In this document: piece by piece, positions 55,378 to 63,416 of the stretch
Numbering within the stretch: position 1 is the stretch's first letter
Layout of the letters: every line of letters starts with the position of its first letter
NCBI RefSeq assembly: GCF_042850945.1
Contig: NZ_AP031496.1
Span: forward strand, 2,356,001-2,420,000
Direction of reading: 5' to 3'
From: Halioxenophilus aromaticivorans
GTDB lineage: Bacteria; Pseudomonadota; Gammaproteobacteria; Pseudomonadales; Cellvibrionaceae
Length of the DNA: 64,000 nucleotides
Notes under the pieces: model-generated
What the model was told of the DNA's origin: nothing
Database searches by the model: none
The model's input: the letters and a program-made list of their open reading frames with translations, nothing else
Position numbers and translations under genes: made by a program

Positions 55378-55995
55378 TTAGTCTAGTAACGGTCCTGCGG
55401 TATCTGGGAATCGGCCTGTGTTGAGCACCTGAATACCCGCTGTGTGGTCACCGTTGAAGGGTGTCTGAATACCCGGGCAACCCAGTGATATAGCGTCTTC
55501 CGGTGAGTCAAACCATATGCCTACATGGTAGGTGTGTACTGGCGCGGTGGCTGGGTTGGTCGCCGCATCGGCGTCATGACTCAACGTGGCAATGGCTTCT
55601 CCCGGGGCTACAACAAAGGTCTCTTCGTTGAATCGGCTGACAAAACTTGCGTAACCTTTCCCTTTGGCGTTGGTTTTAATATCGCCCACATACCAGGACA
55701 TTCCGAATGGAAACTCGGGCACCTGGATAGTGAATACTTCAACCTCAGAGTTGGCTGGCATGCCTTGAACAAAAATTTCCATCCGTTCTGCTTCGCCAAC
55801 AGGGGTTATTCGGACGAATCCCTTAGCTTTTGTGGCGCAGCCTTCAGATAGGGCCGCCGGTCGAGTCATTTGAAACTCGTTGGCTCTGGCGTCCAAGCCA
55901 TTTTTATTTCCGGCAAATGCAGACAGAGACGTAAGTGCAGTGGCAGAGGCTAGTAATGTAGCGGTTGCGAAAGCTCTGTATGAATTGATTGTCAT
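55378..55995 (-). CDS. Exported protein of unknown function
   Basis: 205 aa with a clear Sec signal peptide (SYRAFATATLLASATALTS, cleavage near SAFA-G). Two cysteines remain in the mature part (SEGCATK and SLGCPG) and could form a disulfide. The sequence is beta-rich (EVEVFTIQVPEFPFGMSWYVG, ETFVVAPGEAIATLSHD, VHTYHVGIWFDSPEDA), suggesting a compact beta-sandwich. I do not recognise a family with certainty. AAAAGGACTTTTC lies ahead of the ATG. Monocistronic. Confidence 0.7.
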   Translation of the reverse strand: MTINSYRAFATATLLASATALTSLSAFAGNKNGLDARANEFQMTRPAALSEGCATKAKGFVRITPVGEAERMEIFVQGMPANSEVEVFTIQVPEFPFGMSWYVGDIKTNAKGKGYASFVSRFNEETFVVAPGEAIATLSHDADAATNPATAPVHTYHVGIWFDSPEDAISLGCPGIQTPFNGDHTAGIQVLNTGRFPDTAGPLLD

Positions 55996-56272
55996 GAGAA
56001 AAGTCCTTTTGATGAGATTGTTTTTGATGTTGTGTTAAAACAAGGACAGATTAATCGCCGGCCGTTGATGCCAGCGTTGTAAAAAGCGTTGTATTTACTG
56101 ATGTAATTTCAGTGCGCGTTGAACTTTGGCGAGTATTAGGAGCGTTTAAGCGCCAACCTGGCTAAGATTTGACACGGAACCCAAGTGCATCTAAACCAGA
56201 CGCCCACTTCATTGACTCTAGTTGGGGGAATATTGACGTGGGTGTATTATCAGTTGAACTCAGGTTGCGTAT

Positions 56273-56890
56273 TTATGAGCCCGTGCCGGAAGACTGCGCA
56301 ACACGGCGCTGGCGTATCCACCTGTTGATAGGGGTTGCATACCAGCGAGCAACTACAAAGCTAACAAAACAAGATGTGCCCACCATAATTCCAAACATCA
56401 ATAATTTGGTGTTTCCTAAGATAGTGGACGGCGGGATGTAAAAGCGCATCACTCCTAAAACGATAATATGGAACAGATAGAGTTCGTAACTGTGTCGCCC
56501 CATCCACCGTAGCGGTAGTGTTAGATAACTCCAAAAGGGCGTTTGGTTAGGGGGAATATGAATAAGCAAAATCGCTGTGCACAGAGCAATGCCAGTAAAA
56601 CCAAAAACAACGTGGCCACGAATTCCGGAGAAATAAATCACCACTAACCCGACCACTGCGGCGACCTGCCAGATTCTCATCACATTACGGCTTACTTTAT
56701 TTTGCAGCAATGCGGCAAGAATCCCGAAGCTAATAGCATCAAAGCAGGCTAGATACCCATAGAGATAATCAATGTCGTTGTCCAGATGCAGCCACCGGTA
56801 TAGTGGGCCGATAGCAATATTTGCCAGAGTAGGATGAAATGTTTGATCGAATCTCTTCGGGCGATCACGGTACTTGAGTGTATTCTGCAA
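56273..56890 (-). pseudogene. 5'-truncated acyltransferase-3 (OafA/YrhL-like)
   Basis: 205-aa remnant with about five membrane segments, including GRHSYELYLFHIIVLGVMRF, the typical C-terminal signature of acyltransferase-3 O-acetylases. Full proteins have about 350-400 aa and a catalytic His in the first half, which is missing here. The only start is a weak TTG without a ribosome-binding site, so it is best seen as a truncated gene. Confidence 0.65.
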
Positions 56891-56977
56891 TGGCTAGCAT
56901 CGGTAGAGCAATTATTTCGCCGTAAAGCGGAGGGTAGCAGATTTCTCTGGATTACTTGGTTATGGTAGGCGCTTGGC

Positions 56978-57005
56978 ACAGGCACTAAATATTGTTAGTG
57001 CCTGT
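56978..57005 (-). terminator. Hairpin downstream of rhlE
   Basis: ACAGGCACTAA and TTAGTGCCTGT pair perfectly around 6 bases, 25 bases after the rhlE stop. There is no T-run, so the termination role is uncertain. Confidence 0.45.
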
Positions 57006-57029
57006 CTTGGGCTAGAGCATTTCTATAAA

Positions 57030-58646
57030 TCACCCGCCAAAAAACTTCTTCAGCTTCGACAGAGGCGATGGGCTCTTCACGGTTCGACTATCAGCCCGCT
57101 GCGGCTGCGCGGCATTCCCGCGATTTTCCTGATTGCCCTGCGTTTTGCGCTCGCCAGAAGGATTACGCCGACGGCGCTGTTGCTGTCTCTGCTGGCCACC
57201 TTCTTCATCGCGGTTGCGGTTACCCTGCTGAGGGCGGCGCTCATTGGAATTGTTACGCGAATTATCCTGGGCGTTACCATCTGCGTCTACCGGGCGGCGG
57301 GATTTCCTGCGGGGCCTGCGTGGTTTGGGTGTTTCGCCATCGGGACTGTTGTTGCGGCTTGAATCAGGATTATTCTGCGGACGAGATCGGTTGGCTTCGG
57401 CTCTGTTTCCGGAATTTCTGTTTCCGTTCCGGTTACCGGATGCATTACCGTTCTGGCGTCTGCCCTGTCCACGGTTCTGGCCTTTAGGGCGGTCGGCAAA
57501 ATCCGGCACTTCGCCTTTTACGACTTCAAACGCAGGCGTGTTCAATCGCTCGATTTTGCGCTTGATGAGTCGCTCAATGTCGCGCAGGAGTTTAGTTTCC
57601 TCCGGAGCAACGAGAGAGATGGCAACACCAGTGGCACCGGCGCGACCCGTACGGCCAATACGGTGTACGTAATCCTCCGAGACGTTAGGAAGATCAAAAT
57701 TGATGACCTGAGCCAACTGATCAATATCGATTCCACGAGCCGCTATATCGGTTGCTACCAGCACCTGAATTCGGTCCTGCTTGAAATCATCCAGTGCTTT
57801 GGTACGCTGGTTCTGGCTTTTATTGCCGTGTATTGCTGCAGATTGAACACCAGCTTTATCGAGAACCTTCACCAGCTTGTTGGCACCATGCTTGGTGCGG
57901 CTGAATACAATGGTCTGCTCCGAGTTGGTTTTCAGTAGGCTGGTCAACAGGTGAACTTTGTTTTCTTTGGCAACTTCGTACACCTGCTGAGTAACGGTTT
58001 CCACCGTGGAGTTACGCGGTGCAACGTCGATCTGTACAGGGTTGTTACAGATTCCGCTCGCCAGCTTCCGAATGTCATCGCTGAAAGTAGCGGAAAACAT
58101 CAAATTCTGACGCTTCGTTGGCAGCACCTTTAGAATTCGCTTTATGTCATGGATAAAGCCCATATCCAGCATGCGGTCGGCTTCGTCCAATACCAGAATT
58201 TCCAAATCATCAAAACGTAGAGCATTTTGATTGTGCAGGTCCAGCAGTCGGCCGGGGGTCGCCACCAGAATATCCGCGCCCTTGCGTAGGGCCATCATCT
58301 GGGGGTTTATCTTCACGCCACCAAAAACGACTCTAGCGCTCAGCGGGAGGCCTTTGCCATAGGTTTCAACACTGTCGAGGACCTGCGCGGCCAGTTCGCG
58401 GGTTGGCGTCAGCACCAGGGCGCGCACACGGTTAGCGCCGGCACGACGACCTTTGCTCAGGTGCTGCAGTACTGGTAGTGTGAAGCCGGCAGTTTTGCCG
58501 GTGCCGGTCTGAGCCGCAGCCATAACATCTTTGCCAGAAAGAATGGCGGGAATAGCCTGCGCCTGAATAGGAGTTGGCTGGGTATAGCCGTTATCAGTGA
58601 TCGCCTTGAGGATCTGCTCCTGCAGGCCAAGTTCTGTAAATAACAT
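57030..58646 (-). CDS. rhlE: DEAD-box RNA helicase RhlE
   Basis: ATP-dependent RNA helicase linked to ribosome assembly and cold growth. The start at ATG 58646 (MLFTELGLQEQILKAI) gives 538 aa. Ordered motifs are: Q motif PTPIQAQAIP, I AQTGTGKT, Ia PTRELA, II DEAD, III SAT, V RGIDI and VI HRIGRTGRAG. The C-terminal 150 residues are a low-complexity basic Arg/Asn/Gly/Gln tail, presumably an RNA-binding disordered region. Confidence 0.93.
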   Translation of the reverse strand: MLFTELGLQEQILKAITDNGYTQPTPIQAQAIPAILSGKDVMAAAQTGTGKTAGFTLPVLQHLSKGRRAGANRVRALVLTPTRELAAQVLDSVETYGKGLPLSARVVFGGVKINPQMMALRKGADILVATPGRLLDLHNQNALRFDDLEILVLDEADRMLDMGFIHDIKRILKVLPTKRQNLMFSATFSDDIRKLASGICNNPVQIDVAPRNSTVETVTQQVYEVAKENKVHLLTSLLKTNSEQTIVFSRTKHGANKLVKVLDKAGVQSAAIHGNKSQNQRTKALDDFKQDRIQVLVATDIAARGIDIDQLAQVINFDLPNVSEDYVHRIGRTGRAGATGVAISLVAPEETKLLRDIERLIKRKIERLNTPAFEVVKGEVPDFADRPKGQNRGQGRRQNGNASGNRNGNRNSGNRAEANRSRPQNNPDSSRNNSPDGETPKPRRPRRKSRRPVDADGNAQDNSRNNSNERRPQQGNRNRDEEGGQQRQQQRRRRNPSGERKTQGNQENRGNAAQPQRADSRTVKSPSPLSKLKKFFGG

Positions 58647-59071
58647 AAAATCGCTCTGTAAATGTTCGCCCACGGGCAAACGAGTAGGCTAGCAAACCAA
58701 AACGATTGATCTACTTGAGCCAGACGTGTCCAAAATAGAAGAGGACGGCACGGGTGTGCACGTTCGATAGGAAACTCATTGATGGCGCCGCAAGGGGCGT
58801 TCAAAGGGTGTCTCAGGCCATTTCTTACCCCGGTTGGGGAGCCGGCCTGCGCAGGTTGTAACCTGCACTAAAGCTATGCACGGTTGGCTTAACTCTAAGC
58901 TAGACATTAGCCTAACCTAAAGATAGCCACCTTAATGCTTGTTTCGCATAGCCTAACATAGACATCTGACATAGCCTAGCCCAGACACCCACTTTGATGC
59001 TTGATTGATGATTTCATAAGTTGTACAAACAATAAGCTGTATATACATAATCTTAATTAGGGGTGTTTGGA

Positions 59072-59446
59072 ATGGATAGAGCGTGCAAGCACCAGGTCTT
59101 TTTGGGCGTAACTCGTTGTTATTACGTTGTTTCTCGCTGTGTGCTCAGAGCGTTTCTGCGTGGTGAAGACCGGTACACAGGCAAATTCTAGGAGCATCGG
59201 CGCCAGTGGGCAGAGGATCGATGGTTGCATTTGGCCAGTGTCTTTACCATTGATATCTACGCGTAAGCAGTGATGAGTAATCGCCTACATGTGGTGTTAA
59301 ATGTCGACCCTGGGAAAGCCAGAGCCTTAACCAAGCGCTAAGTTTGCCAACGATGGCACCGGTTGTATAAGAGGACTTTATTAACGCAACGATTCTTAAA
59401 TGACGAACCACTAACCGTCGTTCCCGAGTGGCCAATTATTTTTTAG
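59072..59446 (+). pseudogene. Dead Y1 (REP-associated/IS200-like) transposase
   Basis: A single frame from ATG 59072 to TAG 59446 reads as a tyrosine (HUH) transposase, with matches to the family such as HQVFLGVTRCYYVVSRCV, FLRGEDRYTGKF, EHRRQWAEDR, LASVFTIDIYA, MSNRLHVVLNVD and RWHRLYKRTLLTQRFL. It is broken by three in-frame stops (after TGKF, after DIYA and after LTKR). The HUH motif has lost its first His (NRLH instead of the usual NHxH). Without frameshifts, this looks like decay by substitutions only. It borders the integron cassette stretch. Confidence 0.8.
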
Positions 59447-59490
59447 TCTTGATTATTCGCCGTACTTTTTGGTTTTTAATTTGGATGTCT

Positions 59491-59599
59491 TATTAGTTGC
59501 CAGTTGCGTTCTGGTTGTAGTGTAGTTTTGGGGTAAAGTGGCGAAGCCACGGCAAAACGAAACGTAGGCCGAAACCTCAACTGGACAAACTTGTTAAGT
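59491..59599 (-). other. attC-type site after the SET-domain cassette (outer end degenerate)
   Basis: On the minus strand, R''-like ACTTAAC (59599-59593) starts 10 bases after the SET gene stop. CCAGTTG and its complement CAACTGG form the inner pair, around a GTGGC/GCCAC central hairpin. The expected GTT core at the far end is not intact, so this may be the decayed end of the array. Confidence 0.55.
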
Positions 59600-59609
59600 C
59601 ATTAGCCTG

Positions 59610-60080
59610 CTAATTCTTGAGCTGTACATCAATTTCTATGAGATATGGTGCCACATAACCTTTATAGGTCGACTTGAAGCTTTCAGGGAGATCTTTCCAG
59701 CCAGTAATACGTCCTCTGCAATTTTTCGCGCCACAACAACATGTGTATGGAAAGTGCTCAATAATGTAATTTCTCATTGCATAGTCAAATGTTACTTCCT
59801 CACCGATTTCGATAGGATGCATTGCAATAAAATCATGTGCGCCTGCGTTATTTAGATTTATTCCACAATTTGGGTTGCAGGAATGATTAACTTTGGTAAT
59901 TTCTCCGCCATGCAATGCGTACCTAAACTCTCCCATCTGCGAGGCATGAGAGTGGTTTTCATCGATATTATCTTTTTCGATAACACCCACCATGACAATT
60001 TCACCAGAATGAAATTGTTTAGTCGCGAAAATACCTTGGCCTTTATCTTTGCAAGTTAATAGTTCGTATCCGTTGTTCAC
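59610..60080 (-). CDS. SET-domain protein on an integron cassette
   Basis: 156-aa compact SET-domain (putative lysine methyltransferase) protein. Visible motifs are GQGIFATKQFHSGEIV near 14, the AdoMet/catalytic knot VNHSCNPNCGINL near 63, IEIGEEVTFDYAM near 90, and the post-SET zinc cysteines TCCCGAKNCRG near 113. It is nearly all SET core, with no added targeting domain. It sits between two attC-type sites in cassette orientation. Bacterial SET proteins can modify host or own proteins, but the target here is unknown. Confidence 0.8.
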   Translation of the reverse strand: MNNGYELLTCKDKGQGIFATKQFHSGEIVMVGVIEKDNIDENHSHASQMGEFRYALHGGEITKVNHSCNPNCGINLNNAGAHDFIAMHPIEIGEEVTFDYAMRNYIIEHFPYTCCCGAKNCRGRITGWKDLPESFKSTYKGYVAPYLIEIDVQLKN

Positions 60081-60167
60081 TTTGTGTACCTGGATCGACG
60101 AGCATATGCTCAGGAGAAATCACAGTAACACATATCTAAATTCTTTATCGCTTGGGGTAACACGGAC

Positions 60168-60265
60168 TTATAACGCCTCAAAAACCGGCTTGGTGAAGTT
60201 GGCAGTTTTTTTGGAACAAAAAAGGTGACAGCTTTACCAAGTCCGAGTGCTTTGATTTGTTATAG
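60168..60265 (-). other. attC-type site after the first YefM-YoeB cassette
   Basis: On the minus strand the outer arms are CTATAAC (60265-60259) and GTTATAA (60174-60168). The inner pair is GGACTTGGTAAAGC with a CCAACTTCACCAAGCC-type partner. It begins 3 bases after the YoeB stop codon. The TATAAC...GTTATA ends resemble superintegron repeats. Confidence 0.72.
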
Positions 60266-60268
60266 CTT

Positions 60269-60535
60269 TTACTCATAGTGAGTCCACAGCCGAAGAATTT
60301 TGACCGCTTTATCTTCTTCTAGCACTTGGTAAACCAATCGATGTTGGATATTTATTCTTCGGGAGTATGCACCCGCCAAGTCACCAATTAGCTTTTCATA
60401 GGGCAGCGGCTTCTGATAGGGTTCTTGCTCGATAATTTGCAGCAACTCTTGAGCTTTATTTTTAAGCCCTGATGAGGCGAGTTTGAGAGCATCTTTTTGA
60501 GCCTGCTTGGTGTAGTAGAGCTTCCAGGTCACCAA
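60269..60535 (-). CDS. yoeB: YoeB-family toxin (cassette-borne), copy 1
   Basis: 88-aa RelE/YoeB-fold ribosome-dependent mRNA interferase. The sequence WKLYYTKQAQKDALKL, YEKLIGDLAGAYSRRINIQHRLVYQV and the ending ILRLWTHYE match Txe/YoeB, with conserved Arg and terminal His-Tyr. It overlaps the antitoxin gene by 7 bases. Confidence 0.9.
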   Translation of the reverse strand: MVTWKLYYTKQAQKDALKLASSGLKNKAQELLQIIEQEPYQKPLPYEKLIGDLAGAYSRRINIQHRLVYQVLEEDKAVKILRLWTHYE

Positions 60536-60771
60536 TCAAGCTCCTGATTGCACTCGTCGAGCCCAGCGTACATGCCTTCACGGATAGACTCCCGCATACC
60601 AGGCACAGCCAGCAAGTTCAGCGTTTCGCTTATGGCGTTCCAGTCCTCTTCTGCCAGCAGGACTGCATTCCCCCTTTTCCCTGTAATAACAATAGGTTGA
60701 TGGCTGGCCGATGCCTCGTCAATCAAGGCATAGAGCTTGGTGCGGGCTTCTGTAGCGTTAAGTATGGTCAT
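60529..60771 (-). CDS. yefM: YefM-family antitoxin (cassette-borne), copy 1
   Basis: 80-aa Phd/YefM antitoxin: NATEARTKLYALIDEAS at the N-terminal DNA-binding fold, then the classical VLLAEEDWNAISETLNLL and an acidic C-terminus that would wrap the toxin. AGGTGACTC precedes the ATG. It is oriented with the cassette (gene then attC on the minus strand). Confidence 0.9.
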   Translation of the reverse strand: MTILNATEARTKLYALIDEASASHQPIVITGKRGNAVLLAEEDWNAISETLNLLAVPGMRESIREGMYAGLDECNQELDW

Positions 60772-60793
60772 GAGTCACCTCCAAAATGACTTA

Positions 60794-60813
60794 GCGTACG
60801 CCTAAGCGTACGC
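60794..60813. promoter_or_regulatory. Operator candidate of YefM-YoeB copy 1
   Basis: Two copies of the self-complementary octamer GCGTACGC separated by CTAA, 22-42 bases before the antitoxin start, suit autorepression by YefM. Confidence 0.5.
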
Positions 60814-60829
60814 CGCGTCAACCAGCAGG

Positions 60830-60961
60830 CTATAACGCCGCCAACAGCGGCAGACTTGATGTGGAGTGTTTTGTGCAACAATGGCGTAGCCATGCACAAA
60901 ACAAGTAACAGCAAGGCTATCCAAGGAGCGTAGCGACTGATGCTGCTTGGCATTGTTAGGG
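60830..60961 (-). other. attC-type site after the second YefM-YoeB cassette
   Basis: On the minus strand CCCTAAC (60961-60955) opens and GTTATAG (60836-60830) closes a 132-bp region. It has long inverted arms (TTTTGTGCATGGCTACGC central stem with its complement) and outer GCCAA/CTGTTGGC-like pairing. CAACA/TGTTG flanks and AAC/GTT cores fit attC layout. Confidence 0.72.
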
Positions 60962-60976
60962 CCTATGGTATATAGT

Positions 60977-60995
60977 TGTACGGAATTTCCGTACA
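60977..60995. promoter_or_regulatory. Operator candidate of YefM-YoeB copy 2
   Basis: TGTACGGA-ATT-TCCGTACA is a perfect palindrome 14 bases before the antitoxin start. The TGTAC/GTACA ends recall the TGTACA core of the E. coli yefM operator. Confidence 0.6.
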
Positions 60996-61008
60996 TAAAG
61001 GTGGCCTT

Positions 61009-61281
61009 ATGGACACAATTAGCGTAAATAAATTTAGGGACAACCTGAAAAGCGTTGTAGAACAGGTGGTTAGCAGGCATGAACCGCTTAAAGTGACTAG
61101 GCGAGCTGGGGAGGCTTTTGTTGTAATGAGCGCTGAAGACTGGGAGAGAGAGCAGGAAACCCTGCACGTACTCCAAAGCAAGAACCTCATGCAACAAATT
61201 GTCGAATCTCTTGAAACCCATACCCATGGACAAGGCTACAAGCCGACTGACGAGCAGATGAATGAGATCACTGGTATTTGA
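61009..61281 (+). CDS. yefM: YefM-family antitoxin, copy 2 (reverse to cassette orientation)
   Basis: 90-aa Phd/YefM antitoxin: MDTISVNKFRDNLKSVVEQV, VTRRAGEAFVVMSAEDWEREQETLHVLQS and an extended acidic tail. ATG 61009 follows AAGGTGGCC. It is transcribed opposite to the attC orientation, so it must use its own promoter. Confidence 0.9.
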   Translation: MDTISVNKFRDNLKSVVEQVVSRHEPLKVTRRAGEAFVVMSAEDWEREQETLHVLQSKNLMQQIVESLETHTHGQGYKPTDEQMNEITGI

Positions 61282-61534
61282 GGGCAATACCTGGGAAGCG
61301 TATGAAACTATGCGCGAGAAAGACAAACGGCTGCACAAAGCACTCTGCAAATTATTAAAAGAAATGCTCCGATCTGATGACCCTTCATTCGGCCTCGGCA
61401 AGCCTGAACCACTCAAGCACAACCTCTCGGGCCTTTGGTCAAAACGAATCTCGCAGAAAGACCGGTTGATATATCGTTTCGATGATAAGTCCATTTATAT
61501 CTTCGCTATTGGTGGGCACTACGACCAGCCCTAA
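61262..61534 (+). CDS. yoeB: YoeB-family toxin, copy 2
   Basis: 90-aa YoeB: VFEGNTWEAYETMREKDKRLHKAL, GKPEPLKHNLSGLWSKRISQKDRLIYRF and the ending IGGHYDQP with the conserved His-Tyr. It overlaps yefM by 20 bases. Its TAA stop lies inside the attC core CCCTAAC (61529-61535), next to the IS insertion point. Confidence 0.9.
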   Translation: MRSLVFEGNTWEAYETMREKDKRLHKALCKLLKEMLRSDDPSFGLGKPEPLKHNLSGLWSKRISQKDRLIYRFDDKSIYIFAIGGHYDQP

Positions 61535-61535
61535 C

Positions 61536-63310
61536 GAGACTGTAGAAAAACTAATTTGGCGATCCCTGGTATTTCGCTACTATTTTTCATAGTCTCATCG
61601 ACCCATTTCTAAACTATTCTGCCGATATTTCATGTAATATCGCGTTCGTCGACTTGTTGTCGCTACAACTCTAGTTTATCGCCCCGTAGTTGGCGATTTT
61701 CTCAATATTATGGACTAAACAATATAGTTGCCATTGTCCCTGCACCTTTTGTTTGCCTCGAAGAGAGAAACGATTTAACCCCTTCTGGGTACCTATGTTA
61801 GCAAACACTGGCTCTACTGTAGACATTCGATGCCCGTAAACTTGTTTTCCGTACCGACTATCTACTCGTTTTTGCATCCAAGCAGTTGGTGATTTTGAAG
61901 TGTTCATAGTAAAGGAAACTTGTCTACCGTGGCCCTCTCTGGTGTCAGCGGAGGAGGGGTTGCGCATACATTCATGCTTTCTCGCGCAATTTCGGCAGTC
62001 CGTCAGTTTTCCTTCAAAGAAGAGCTTCACTTTTCCAAAGTCGTCTGTTGTTTCGTTGCGCAACCACATTTCGTTACCTTCAGGGCAAATGCAGGTTTTG
62101 TTCCTTCTATTTAGTTGGAACTCTCCAGCAGGGATAACACGCTTTACGCCTTTCACTGTATCTTGGTGTCGTTTACCGTGATCGCTCTTATGGCTTTGGA
62201 ATTTTGGGTCGCGTGATCTGAAGGCATTGTCTGGTATGTAGGCGTTTATCGCTTCCTCTTTCAGATAGGCGTAATTAGCTTCGTTGGCAAACCCGGTATC
62301 TGCGGTGACAACGATTTGGTCTTCTATTAGGCTACCGAATTCAGCATCAGCGTAACGTTGTTGGATCTTATCCAATACAGGCTTTAATGTGTGGTGTTCT
62401 TGGCCTTCACCGAATGCCTGGGCATCGACAATGATTTGATGCTTTTTGTCGACGGCAGCGACGCCGTTGTAACCTTGTATTGTGCCTTTACTGGTAAGCA
62501 TCTTGGCCGATTCGTTATCGGTGATATTGCTTTTTACTTCCTTTGGCCGTTTACCTTGCCCCATCCTTGGGGCTGCTGTCTTTAGGAACTGGTCGATTTT
62601 ATTGAAGTGTTTATCCAGTGTGTCGATTGTTTTTTCGAGTTGATCTTTCCTATCACCTTCGCCTTTTCTACGCCGATCGAGACTCTTGTGTTCTTTCATG
62701 CAAGCTTTGATTTGTTGTTGAATCTTATCTCGCTTACGCGCAAGTTCATCAAAGGTGCCAGAATGTTCTTTAGCGGCGTTAGAGGAGATCTTGCAGCGGG
62801 GCGGCCTTCCGCCGTCAATAGCAATCAGTTCGTGGCCGATTAAACCTTCCTCATCGCACACCATCAGTATCTGAGTGAAGATATCTTCAATCGCGTCGGG
62901 ATGGCTGCTTATGAAGCTGGCGATACTTGTAAAGTGGGGAGTAGTGTCGCACGTGAGTGCCTTAAACATAATATTGTTTTGGCATTCCCATTCGATGTCT
63001 CGACTGGAGCGAACACCTTTGTAGTAGGCGTATAGAATAATCTTTAACAAAATGGCAGGATTGTAAGCGGAGCGACCACCAGTGTCGTTTTTATATTTAT
63101 CGTAAAAGGCTGAGAGATCGAGCTTGTCTTCTATGAGGTGATGGAGAACAAATTCAAACGTACCAGGCCGAATCTGCTCTTCAAAATTGACTACAACCAT
63201 GGTGTCTTGGTTGTAGTTAGGGGTCTTGAAATTAGGCATACAATAACTCCCTGTGGCGATAGCCAATTCTAGCGAAAAACGACTGGTTTTGGGAGTTTTT
63301 CTACAGTCTC
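61536..63310 (-). mobile_element. IS1182-family insertion sequence
   Basis: 1775-bp element with 17-bp perfect terminal inverted repeats (GAGACTGTAGAAAAACT at both ends, outward) and one transposase gene. It is flanked by AAC on both sides, a possible 3-bp duplication. Removing it rejoins GTT and GTTAGGG into one attC core, so the element sits precisely at a cassette junction. Confidence 0.9.
61671..63239 (-). CDS. IS1182-family transposase
   Basis: DDE transposase, 522 aa from ATG 63239 (preceded by GGGAGTTATTGT). It has an N-terminal transposase domain (GRSAYNPAILLKIILYAYYKG), a long coiled-coil region (about 165-235) and a DDE domain: Asp in ELIAIDGG, Asp in VVTADTGFANE, Glu in MSTVEPVFANIGTQ, plus the Cys-rich CRNCARKHECMR block. 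Unlike the usual IDGCKISSNA form, a short RPPR-containing stretch separates the first Asp-Gly from CKISSNA. That may or may not affect activity. Confidence 0.9.
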   Translation of the reverse strand: MPNFKTPNYNQDTMVVVNFEEQIRPGTFEFVLHHLIEDKLDLSAFYDKYKNDTGGRSAYNPAILLKIILYAYYKGVRSSRDIEWECQNNIMFKALTCDTTPHFTSIASFISSHPDAIEDIFTQILMVCDEEGLIGHELIAIDGGRPPRCKISSNAAKEHSGTFDELARKRDKIQQQIKACMKEHKSLDRRRKGEGDRKDQLEKTIDTLDKHFNKIDQFLKTAAPRMGQGKRPKEVKSNITDNESAKMLTSKGTIQGYNGVAAVDKKHQIIVDAQAFGEGQEHHTLKPVLDKIQQRYADAEFGSLIEDQIVVTADTGFANEANYAYLKEEAINAYIPDNAFRSRDPKFQSHKSDHGKRHQDTVKGVKRVIPAGEFQLNRRNKTCICPEGNEMWLRNETTDDFGKVKLFFEGKLTDCRNCARKHECMRNPSSADTREGHGRQVSFTMNTSKSPTAWMQKRVDSRYGKQVYGHRMSTVEPVFANIGTQKGLNRFSLRGKQKVQGQWQLYCLVHNIEKIANYGAIN

Positions 63311-63416
63311 AACGCTGAGTGCAGCGGCAGTTTGTGGAGTGGTCTTTTGTGCTAGCGTAGCGGCCAACACAAAAAAGCCATGGAACAAACTGTCCGACTG
63401 GCACGACTTGTTAAAT
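63311..63416 (-). other. attC site split by the IS1182 element
   Basis: On the minus strand ATTTAAC (63416-63410, a full match to the R'' consensus) starts in the stop codon of the Rap1a-like gene. The arms pair as CAGTTTG (inner) and GTCGTGCC... with ...TGCACTCAGC (outer). The site ends in GTT at 63313-63311, where the IS begins. Its GTTAGGG completion is found on the far side at 61535-61529. Confidence 0.8.

Noticed and set aside
55190..55381. 63-codon plus-strand frame
   Set aside because: Ends inside the 3' end of the exported-protein gene on the opposite strand and shows no family features.
57068..57672. Plus-strand frames of about 140 codons opposite rhlE
   Set aside because: They mirror the low-complexity Arg/Asn/Gly tail of RhlE and arise from its biased codons.
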